From Chloroflexota bacterium (GTDB lineage Bacteria > Chloroflexota > UBA4733), in contig JAMCTA010000148.1 of assembly GCA_023381895.1 (NCBI GenBank), forward strand, positions 23,038 through 87,037: DNA of 64,000 bases, read 5' to 3'. This document shows positions 8,202 to 15,421 of this stretch, piece after piece. Both the position numbers and the translations under genes were made by a program. How positions within the stretch are numbered: the first letter of the stretch is position 1; each line of letters opens with the position of its first letter. Below the pieces are notes generated by a model. That model was not told where the DNA came from and did not search any database. It saw only the letters and a program-made list of their open reading frames with translations.

Positions 8202-8626
8202 TGACAGCGGTGGTACTCGATGCGATACCTCAAGGGACCATTGAGAGGGACGACCTCGACGTAACTCCTCTCGCGGCTCAACTGGTAGCGGCTCGGCGCA
8301 CTGTGATGGCTGAGATCCTATGGTGTCACGCCCGAAGCGCGCAGAGTGTGCAAGATTTCTCTTCGTGTCTGACCAGCCTGCTCGCGCAGTCCGATACTGG
8401 TCCCGTTGGGGAACTGGCAGGTTTTATAGGGCGTCTCTTATCCCCGGCCGATCAGGGTGGTCGGAGGGAGGATCTCATCGTCCTTCAACGAATACAACGT
8501 ATGCTCAGTCACATCCTTGCCGAGTGCAGCTGGCAATTAGCAACCGATAGACTTGGATCACCCGGTAACGACCCTCGTAGTGCTGCACCGCGGCGAGGAG
8601 TCCGAAGGAGCTCGCAAAGCCAATGA
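8201..8626 (+). CDS. Small helical protein of unknown family in the type III operon
   Basis: 141 residues from the ATG at 8201 (a GTG at 8198 is one codon longer). It appears entirely helical: TPLAAQLVAARRTVMAEILW, SVQDFSSCLTSLLAQ, GELAGFIGRLLSP and LQRIQRMLSHILAECSWQLA. The C-terminus is basic and probably disordered. It is not clearly homologous to the helical protein before it. It may be the true Cas11, a second Cas11-like subunit, or an operon-specific accessory. The overlap with the next gene is ATGA. I do not recognise the family. Confidence 0.55.
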   Translation: MTAVVLDAIPQGTIERDDLDVTPLAAQLVAARRTVMAEILWCHARSAQSVQDFSSCLTSLLAQSDTGPVGELAGFIGRLLSPADQGGRREDLIVLQRIQRMLSHILAECSWQLATDRLGSPGNDPRSAAPRRGVRRSSQSQ

Positions 8627-9465
8627 CTGCTATAGAAATGTCAGCACAAGCAACGCCCACACATAATCGCTGGCGCTGGCGTTTGAGGGTCACGCTGCAG
8701 ACACCCATCCACATTGGGTCCGGTGGCGGCCACGGCCTAGCCATCGACGAGGCTCTGGTGCGGAATCACGATGGAGATCCGTTCGTGCCTTCGACGACAC
8801 TTCGTGGCGCTTTGCGATCACTGCTCGATGCTCAGCTGCCGATCATCGTGGAAGGAGTCCCAGTGCGTTCCTGTCTTCTCGATGGGCGCGAAAGAGAGTG
8901 CCCTGGTGCACCCGGCTCGCCAGCCTTTGAGATGCACGCTGCTCAACGGGCCAGCCGTCTGAGTCAGCGGAGCTCAGCAACCGCGAATGATACTCGCTTC
9001 TGTCACGTCTGCGGCTTGTTTGGAAACGTATGGCAGGCGAGCCGGGTGAGTGTCTCTGATGGAGTATTTTTGAATTCGAGGCTGCTCACTCAATTTCGGG
9101 AATCCATTGGTGTCGACCGAGCGACCGGTATCGCTAAGGAATACTCCCATACGGTCGTTGAGGTTGTCCCGGCGGGAGAGCAGTTCGAATGCACTGTAGA
9201 AGGCCGGAATCTCACTACAGTGAACGTTACGCTTCTGGCTGTGCTGTTCGCTCAGAGTCGCAATGGCAATCTCCGGGTTGGGGGGAAGGGTAGGCTGGGA
9301 CTGGGAAGCTGTTCCACTGAGCTCGTTGACGTCCGCCGTTATGATCCTGATCTCGCTTCGGCAGAAGAACGGCGAAAATTCCTGCTTAACGGTGAGCTGC
9401 CCCAGCTCGATTCGCACGACTTCTTGTCGAAATCTCTTGCCCAATTTGGCGACGGCTCCCACTAG
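8623..9465 (+). CDS. Csm3-like Cas7 subunit with retained catalytic Asp
   Basis: 280 residues; predicted crRNA-binding backbone subunit and target-RNA nuclease. It reads like a textbook Csm3: TPIHIGSGGGHGLAIDEALV (28-47), then VPSTTLRGALRSLL (55-68), FCHVCGLFGNVWQASRVSVS (cysteine pair plus LFG), and the glycine-rich loop LRVGGKGRLGLG near 223. D42 stands exactly where Csm3 carries the Asp that cleaves target RNA, so this is the best candidate for an active cutting subunit. It is ATGA-coupled to the gene before and separated by 15 bases from a second Cas7, making a tandem Cas7 pair. Confidence 0.85.
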   Translation: MTAIEMSAQATPTHNRWRWRLRVTLQTPIHIGSGGGHGLAIDEALVRNHDGDPFVPSTTLRGALRSLLDAQLPIIVEGVPVRSCLLDGRERECPGAPGSPAFEMHAAQRASRLSQRSSATANDTRFCHVCGLFGNVWQASRVSVSDGVFLNSRLLTQFRESIGVDRATGIAKEYSHTVVEVVPAGEQFECTVEGRNLTTVNVTLLAVLFAQSRNGNLRVGGKGRLGLGSCSTELVDVRRYDPDLASAEERRKFLLNGELPQLDSHDFLSKSLAQFGDGSH

Positions 9466-9480
9466 CTGGAAGGATGCACC

Positions 9481-10428
9481 GTGCTCACACCTCTGCTCAA
9501 TGAGGCACGCTTTAGCATCGTTCTACGCACCGTATCTCCGGTGCTCGTCCGGTCGGGGCTTCCCGCGCTCGGCCCCGTGGAAACTGTCGCAGTCTCCACT
9601 ATTCGTGATGGATTGGAGCAACCGTATCTACCTGGAAGCTCTCTCCGTGGCGTGCTACGGCACCGTGCGGAGATGATTCTTCGAACGTTGCATCCCGAGG
9701 CCGCTTGTAGCCCGCTGGATGATCGGGGGCGTCTACGGGCTTGTGGGCGAGACATCGAGGAAGCTGAGAGGGAAGCACGTGCTGCTCGACGGGCAGGTCT
9801 CTCCCCCAGCGCCGTCTACCGGGCGTCGTGTGCCGCCTGCCGTATCTTCGGCTCACTCGCAATGCGTGGTCGTGTGCTCGTGAGTGATGGATACCTCAGC
9901 GCAGGGTCTCATCCAGTGCGATTACGCCGTATATCGGTGGGGGTCGATCGCTTCAGCGGTGCATCGGCTCTCCGCTCACGATCGGACGTAGAAGCCATCA
10001 GCGATGCGATGTTCGAGTTTGAGGTACGCTTGCAAAACTTCGAGATTTGGCAGCTTGGCCTCATCAGCCTGATCATTCGAGACCTCGTGACCGGGTACCT
10101 ACCGGTAGGGTCAGGTGCTGCACGAGGTCTCGCCCACGTTGAAGGGGAGATCACTCGCGTCACCCTGCGCTATGCACAAGGTTCGGCCCAGCTTGTGACA
10201 GGCGCTCTCCTGGGAGTGGGCTCGCTGACATTGCCGGACACTGGCTTCGGATTCACCCAGAATGATGCTCTTCCCCTGAGCCGTGGCCACGCCGCAGTCC
10301 CGGACGGTATGTCGGTACAACAAGAGCTCGCAGCGGATGATCTTCCGTGGGAAGACCTGGCGCGTACTTCAGCATCCTACGTCACATCTGCGTATGAGCG
10401 ACGCGTAGAGCGGTCGGAGAGGGGCTAG
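9481..10428 (+). CDS. Second Csm3-like Cas7 subunit, catalytic Asp absent
   Basis: 315 residues from a GTG preceded by GGAAGGATG. RAMP features are LRTVSPVLVRSGLPALGPVE, YLPGSSLRGVLRHRAE (49-64), a Csm3-type CAACRIFGSLAMRGRVLVSD segment and the glycine-rich loop LPVGSGAARGLAHVEG. The residue aligned with the catalytic Asp of the preceding Cas7 is A37 or V36, with no acidic residue until D43 beyond it, so this copy probably binds but does not cut. The C-terminal 70 residues extend past the usual fold. It lies next to the Csm3-like gene before it; together they resemble the two halves of the Cas7-2x protein described for subtype III-Dv. Confidence 0.85.
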   Translation: MLTPLLNEARFSIVLRTVSPVLVRSGLPALGPVETVAVSTIRDGLEQPYLPGSSLRGVLRHRAEMILRTLHPEAACSPLDDRGRLRACGRDIEEAEREARAARRAGLSPSAVYRASCAACRIFGSLAMRGRVLVSDGYLSAGSHPVRLRRISVGVDRFSGASALRSRSDVEAISDAMFEFEVRLQNFEIWQLGLISLIIRDLVTGYLPVGSGAARGLAHVEGEITRVTLRYAQGSAQLVTGALLGVGSLTLPDTGFGFTQNDALPLSRGHAAVPDGMSVQQELAADDLPWEDLARTSASYVTSAYERRVERSERG

Positions 10429-10430
10429 CA

Positions 10431-10928
10431 ATGGCCCACGCCTACAGTGCAATAATGACTCGCGACGATGTTGCCAGCCTTCTCCACGAGGCAAAACTGC
10501 ATATTCACGCATGTTATTGGGAGCATCGATTCTCGTCGGCGTGGGAGGCGGCGCCATCGTCCAGCCAGCCCTCGCCCACAACTCAGCGCGGACGTTGCTT
10601 TGGGCCTGATCTCGATATCCAGATCTACCGGGAAAGTGACGGCTATCGCGTCATCGTAGCAACAGACCTACGCCTGGGACGCCAGTGGGAGGCATCGCTT
10701 GAGCTTAGCGGTTTCGATGCTGAAGACGTACGGTACGTGTTGTGGGGAGAGCGCCAACAGGATGGGCAGTGGCGAAGCTCGTGGCCAGCCCAGGTAGCCT
10801 GTCGCTACCCAGTGGCAGGGTCGCCGCGACACGTCGCAGTCCGGGTCACCGAATATCGTGACCTTAGAACTGCCACTCTCCAATTCATCCGTTACAGAGA
10901 GCTCGTAGGATTGGAGCAAGGCGAGTGA
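10431..10928 (+). CDS. csx19: Csx19-like protein (TIGR03984 type) of type III-D
   Basis: 165 residues, ATG two bases after the preceding stop. Csx19 is a subunit specific to III-D complexes. Features I associate with this family are RCFGPDLDIQIYRESDGYRV (matching the LFGPDGE-type strand pair), YVLWGERQQDGQW in the middle, and the C-terminal strand LQFIRYRELVGLE. The rest is beta-rich with no RAMP glycine loop. Its position between Cas7 genes is consistent. Its stop overlaps the next start as GTGA. Another small operon-specific protein remains possible, because the identification uses remembered motifs rather than a profile search. Confidence 0.65.
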   Translation: MAHAYSAIMTRDDVASLLHEAKLHIHACYWEHRFSSAWEAAPSSSQPSPTTQRGRCFGPDLDIQIYRESDGYRVIVATDLRLGRQWEASLELSGFDAEDVRYVLWGERQQDGQWRSSWPAQVACRYPVAGSPRHVAVRVTEYRDLRTATLQFIRYRELVGLEQGE

Positions 10929-12262
10929 ACCCCTATCGCTTCGTTCCCTTGGGTGCTGCGCCACGGCGAGATCGGCACGTGCCGTCGCTGCGAGTGGAGG
11001 GGACGTCAGGTGTCTTTGACTGTGAAATTGAGACCCTTAGCCCTGTCATGATCGGAAATAGCGCCCCAGCCCAGGATCTAACCCAAGGTCGCACCGAATA
11101 CTCGGAGCCGCGGTTGCAGGCCACGGCTATTCGAGGTGCGGTGCGGATGGTGTTCGAGACCATGTCCCACTCGTGCCTCACACTCATCGACGGAACTTAT
11201 GAGAGGCGCACCGTCGATTATCATCACGCGGTACCAGAGGCATTTCGCCCGTGTACTTCCGCGGAAGCGGCCTGTCCGGCGTGCCAGCTATTCGGGCTGT
11301 CGCCTCTTGCTGCGCGCGCCCACATATCTTCGCGCCTACATTTCTCCGACACTTTCACTCCTATTGGTGGCTCTATTACAACCTTGTATATCCCGGCTCT
11401 TCAAGCCCCCAAGCCACACCACCGGCGTTTCTACGTCGATGAGACCGAGCAGATCGCCGGCAGAAAGTTCTACTACCACCGCCCATCAGGTCCGGTGATA
11501 GCCGCTGCCGGAGATCGGGGCTCCCATCCCATTACGGCTATTGCGATGGGGACGCGAATGAGCTTCAGCGTCGACTTCTCAAACCTCTCGCACGGTGAGC
11601 TATCATCCCTCCTCTATGCTCTCGTGCTCGAGGATGGGCTGGCACACAAGCTCGGCGGAGCGAAGCCGCTGGGATTCGGCACGGCTGTCCTCACCATAAG
11701 GTGTGCGACACTGCGATCATCTGAAGATGTCACCCTTGGTCTCACCGGTGAACGTCTTATGGGCGAGGACCTAGCGGCCTGGGTCAAAGCTTTGACGCGC
11801 AGGCATCATGAGGAGCGATCAGAGACCCTCGAAGCGCTCCGTGATGTCCTCGCTCTTAATCCGCCAGAGCCCACGCAATATCCAAGCGCCACGTGGTTTA
11901 GTAGTCACCCGACTACACCCCTTACCGAGCTTGTCGGGCCGGCGGTGAGAACTCGCACCATAGTGCCAGGTCCTCAGTCGCGTCGCAGCCCGGTAATACC
12001 CCCCGTGCCAGCTCCAGGGCCGCAGCGACCGGCAATTCCGGCGCCCGTCCAGCAAGCCCGCTCAGTACGACCGAAACAGCAGGCACAGGTGCAGCCGGTA
12101 CGTCCACAAGAGGAGGAACCTGCCGCCACCTTGGCAGACCTCCTTCAGCATTTCGGCAGTCGATCCCAGCCCAAAGAAGACCACGGCGATACCACTCGTC
12201 GGAGCCAGCGCGCGCGAGAAGAGCAGCGCCGCCTTATGGAGCGTCTTCGCCGGAAGGAATGA
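10925..12262 (+). CDS. Large TIGR03986-like RAMP (Cas7 with insertion) plus proline-rich tail
   Basis: 445 residues from a GTG. Residues 30-290 form a RAMP: ETLSPVMIGN, ATAIRGAVRMVFE (66-78), CTSAEAACPACQLFGLSPLA with paired cysteines and LFG, ISSRLHFSD, AGRKFYYHRPSG (the RKFYxH element of TIGR03986) and the loop LGGAKPLGFG. D51 aligns with the Csm3 catalytic Asp, so this subunit may also cleave. From about 300 the chain becomes a proline/glutamine-rich linker (PVIPPVPAPGPQRPAIPAP) ending in TLADLLQHFG and a highly charged helix with RREEQRRLMERLRRKE-like content. That tail is not part of the core fold and may bind nucleic acid or a partner. Last gene of the operon; convergent with nuoN across 41 bases. 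Confidence 0.75.
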   Translation: MNPYRFVPLGAAPRRDRHVPSLRVEGTSGVFDCEIETLSPVMIGNSAPAQDLTQGRTEYSEPRLQATAIRGAVRMVFETMSHSCLTLIDGTYERRTVDYHHAVPEAFRPCTSAEAACPACQLFGLSPLAARAHISSRLHFSDTFTPIGGSITTLYIPALQAPKPHHRRFYVDETEQIAGRKFYYHRPSGPVIAAAGDRGSHPITAIAMGTRMSFSVDFSNLSHGELSSLLYALVLEDGLAHKLGGAKPLGFGTAVLTIRCATLRSSEDVTLGLTGERLMGEDLAAWVKALTRRHHEERSETLEALRDVLALNPPEPTQYPSATWFSSHPTTPLTELVGPAVRTRTIVPGPQSRRSPVIPPVPAPGPQRPAIPAPVQQARSVRPKQQAQVQPVRPQEEEPAATLADLLQHFGSRSQPKEDHGDTTRRSQRAREEQRRLMERLRRKE

Positions 12263-12303
12263 GGGGAGCCAGGGGCACCAGATCGGCAAGTTCCTCGAAT
12301 TTG

Positions 12304-13791
12304 CTAGGGAAGTGTCAGAGCGATCGCTGATCCTTGCGCCAGGGGCACTACCACAGATGGAACGATGCCGAGCAACAAGGTACCAACCACCGCGACAGTC
12401 AATAACACCCCTAGTGGAGTGGATACCCGCGCTTCAACTGGTCGCTCCTCAGGGCTGGTGGTGAAGAACATCAGCACCACCAGTCGCAGGTAGTAAAAGC
12501 CGGAGATCGCCGTCGTAATGACGCCGATAATAGCTAACTCGGCGTGCCCGGCTTGAATGATCGCGAGGAATAGGTAGAGCTTCCCTATGAATCCGGCCGT
12601 CGGCGGAATACCTGCTAGCGACAGCATGAACACTGCCATCAGCGCTGCTAGCGCCGGCTGCCGGGACGCTAGCCCACGGAAGTCCTCCAGGTCTGTTACC
12701 TCACGGCCGTTCCGATCAAGAGCAACGACAACAGCAAACGCTCCAAGATTCATGAGCGAATAGACGGCCAGATAAAACATTGTGGCGCTCTGACCAGCGT
12801 GACTACCGGCAAGCGTCCCCAACAGCACGTAGCCCGCTTGAGCAATGCTGGAGTAAGCAAGCATGCGCTTGATCCTCGTCTGGGCAATTGCAATCAAATT
12901 GCCCACGATCATCGTGAGCACAGCGAGAGCCCAGAGTACGGAAAACCACTCCGTGGTCAGCGGTGCCAGGGCGTCCTGGAGAACACGCAGGAGGCCGGCG
13001 AACATCGCGACTTTGGTTGCGACGGACATGAAAGCGGTTACAGGTGTGGGTGCACCGTCATACACGTCGGGGGTCCAGTTGTGAAACGGCACAAAGGAGA
13101 GCTTGAAACCGAACCCCACGAGCAGTAGTCCCATGCCGACAAATGCAAGGTGCAAGAGCGTGGGTGACTCTGAACCACTCAAGCCTTGTGCAACGGCGGC
13201 ATAGTTGGTGGCCCCAGTTGCACCGAAGATGAACGCTATGCCATAGAGGAGGAATCCAAAGGCGAAAGCGCCAAGCAGGAAGTATTTGAGAGCCGCTTCC
13301 TCGGACACGAGCCGGCTCTTGGTGTAGCCAGCCAGCACGTACAGCGCAATCGAGAGCGTCTCAATGCCGATGAAGAGAATAACCAGGTCTGCCGCTTGCG
13401 CCACGAGCAACATACCTACAGTGCTGAGAACAATGAGGGCGTAGTAGTCCCCCTCGTTGAGTGGCTCGGGACCCGCATACTGGATCGACATGAGAATCGT
13501 CAGCGCCGCAGCGAACAGCAAGAGCATGTTGAAGAAGAGGGCGAAGTTGTCGGCGACGAACGTCCCGTTAAATGCGCTTTGGTTGCCATTGATGAGCGTG
13601 ACGCAATCAACGAATGCGACCGCCAGACCAGCGATCGATATCCAGGCGATAGTCAAATGTTGCCGCTTCGGCAAAGCAGCATCCAATAAGAGCGCCAGCA
13701 ACCCCGTCACCGTCAGAACGATGACGGGAATGAGCGGTGCATAGTTGATCGCTGGCAAGGAGATGTGCAATACAGCCGACGAGCCGTTCAC
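12304..13791 (-). CDS. nuoN: NADH-quinone oxidoreductase subunit N
   Basis: Antiporter-like membrane subunit of complex I, 495 residues, about 14 helices. The start is a GTG at 13791 with GGGGAG nine bases upstream; a longer frame would run back into nuoM. Conserved features include IETLSIALYVLAGY (with the helix-5 Glu), KYFLLGAFAFGFLLYG and SFVPFHNWTPDVYDGAPTPV, the lysine and proline elements of the proton channel. Last gene of the operon, 26 bases after nuoM, convergent with the CRISPR-like operon. Confidence 0.95.
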   Translation of the reverse strand: MNGSSAVLHISLPAINYAPLIPVIVLTVTGLLALLLDAALPKRQHLTIAWISIAGLAVAFVDCVTLINGNQSAFNGTFVADNFALFFNMLLLFAAALTILMSIQYAGPEPLNEGDYYALIVLSTVGMLLVAQAADLVILFIGIETLSIALYVLAGYTKSRLVSEEAALKYFLLGAFAFGFLLYGIAFIFGATGATNYAAVAQGLSGSESPTLLHLAFVGMGLLLVGFGFKLSFVPFHNWTPDVYDGAPTPVTAFMSVATKVAMFAGLLRVLQDALAPLTTEWFSVLWALAVLTMIVGNLIAIAQTRIKRMLAYSSIAQAGYVLLGTLAGSHAGQSATMFYLAVYSLMNLGAFAVVVALDRNGREVTDLEDFRGLASRQPALAALMAVFMLSLAGIPPTAGFIGKLYLFLAIIQAGHAELAIIGVITTAISGFYYLRLVVLMFFTTSPEERPVEARVSTPLGVLLTVAVVGTLLLGIVPSVVVPLAQGSAIALTLP

Positions 13792-13816
13792 CAAACGAAC
13801 CTCCCCAACACCAGTC

Positions 13817-15373
13817 CTACCGAGCCGCCACGGAGATCGACTCAGCCCATAAACCATCGGCATTCACTTGCGATGAAGCCGCTGCACCCTGGACACTGGC
13901 CGCCACACCAAGAGCGGAAGGCCCCGTCTTCGATAACACGATGCCAGGTACGAAGCCCAGGGCAATGATCAACGCTATGAGCGGAGCGAACACCGTCCAG
14001 TCACGTCCACGCAGATCCTTCTTTACCGCCCCCCCAGTAGCCAGCGCCGCAGACGGCTCCTGATATGCCACACGAGCATACATCCAGATCAGGTACGAGG
14101 CACTCAAAATGACCCCAAGCGTCGCTAACACGCCATAGGCGTAGGAACCCAGGCCTTCAAATGCCCCGCGAAGGATCAGGAACTCCCCTGGAAACCCATT
14201 GAGGCCAGGTAGAGGCATTGCGGACAGACCAGCAATGAGGAGCGTGGCAGCCAACGCCGGCGCTACCGCCTGCATTCCACCCAACTCCGCAATTTGACGA
14301 GTCTTCCACCTCGCTTCGATGGCGCCAATCAACAGGAACAGGGCAGTAATGCTGATGCCGTGAGCCACCATCAAGAAGACACTTCCGTCGATACCAGCTG
14401 CTCGGAGTGAAAAGATTCCCAGCACAATCAAGCCCATATGTCCCAGGCTAGAGTACGAGATGAGGCCCTTGAGGTCCTTCTGGGAAATAGCACTCCACGC
14501 TCCGTACAAGATTGTCACGACACACAGCGTGGCAAGAAGGGGAGCAAACTGTCGTGATGCCTGTGGAAAGAGACCTAGGCAGAATCTCAAGAATCCATAG
14601 GCCCCTACTTTGGACATGACACCCGCCAGCATGACCGACGCACCAGTCGGGCCTTCCACATATGCATCTGGAAGCCAGGAACTGAAGGGAACGATGGGTG
14701 CCTTGATAGCGAAAGCGAGAGCAAAGGCGAGGAAAAACCACGTCTGAGCCCCACCGCTCACCGGCGCCTTCTCCAGTTGCACAAAGTCGAAGGTGCCTGA
14801 ACCCGAGCTGAGCACTCGCACACCGATGATCGCTACCAGCATGAGCAGGCTGCCGAAGAGGGTATAGAGAAAAAACTTCAACGCCGCATACCGTCCACGT
14901 GAGCTGCCCCACCCCCCGATAAGGAAGTACATCGGAATGAGCATTGCTTCAAAGAACACGTAAAACAGGATGAGATCAAGCGCTATGAAGACACCAACCA
15001 CAGTAGTTTCAAGGAAGAGCATCCAGAAAAGGTAGATGTGCTGGCGCTCATCCAGCTCAGGAGTAGCGAATAGAATGACGAGCAGAGTCACGACCGCTGT
15101 AAGAATCGTGAGAACGAGACTCAGACCGTCAACACCAAGGTGATAGCTGACACCAAGCCCACTGATCCATGGAACGTCTTCGACGAACTGGAACTCCGGC
15201 GATCCACTCGATGATTGATAGGCGAAGTACGTCACAATCGAGAGCACAACCTCGACACCACTCACCGCTACAGCGAGCTGCCGGGCAATTGGAGACTGCC
15301 GGCCTACCGCCAGAATGACAATGCCACCGACGATTGGCAGGAACAGCAGAATGCTCAGAAGTGGAAAGCCCAC
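13817..15373 (-). CDS. nuoM: NADH-quinone oxidoreductase subunit M
   Basis: Antiporter-like proton-channel subunit, 518 residues from a GTG with a GGAAGGG site. Family signatures are ELDERQHIYLFWMLFLETTV with the transmembrane Glu, SWLPDAYVEGPTGASVMLAG (the PDAxxEAPT-type element), and YSSLGHMGLIVLGIFSL. Full length for NuoM. It lies between nuoL (49 bases) and nuoN. The C-terminal 30 residues (VQGAAASSQVNADG) are alanine/serine rich and probably periplasmic. Confidence 0.95.
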   Translation of the reverse strand: MGFPLLSILLFLPIVGGIVILAVGRQSPIARQLAVAVSGVEVVLSIVTYFAYQSSSGSPEFQFVEDVPWISGLGVSYHLGVDGLSLVLTILTAVVTLLVILFATPELDERQHIYLFWMLFLETTVVGVFIALDLILFYVFFEAMLIPMYFLIGGWGSSRGRYAALKFFLYTLFGSLLMLVAIIGVRVLSSGSGTFDFVQLEKAPVSGGAQTWFFLAFALAFAIKAPIVPFSSWLPDAYVEGPTGASVMLAGVMSKVGAYGFLRFCLGLFPQASRQFAPLLATLCVVTILYGAWSAISQKDLKGLISYSSLGHMGLIVLGIFSLRAAGIDGSVFLMVAHGISITALFLLIGAIEARWKTRQIAELGGMQAVAPALAATLLIAGLSAMPLPGLNGFPGEFLILRGAFEGLGSYAYGVLATLGVILSASYLIWMYARVAYQEPSAALATGGAVKKDLRGRDWTVFAPLIALIIALGFVPGIVLSKTGPSALGVAASVQGAAASSQVNADGLWAESISVAAR

Positions 15374-15421
15374 GTGCCCACCCTTCCTTCTCCCACAGCC
15401 CTCTTGCTACGACCGCTGTGT

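Noticed and set aside
4120..12303. CRISPR repeats around the Cas-like genes
   Set aside because: No regularly spaced direct repeats were visible on either side of or within the operon.
12269..12347. Repeated CCAGGGGCAC near the nuoN/Cas junction
   Set aside because: Two copies of a ten-base string in GC-rich sequence are likely chance.
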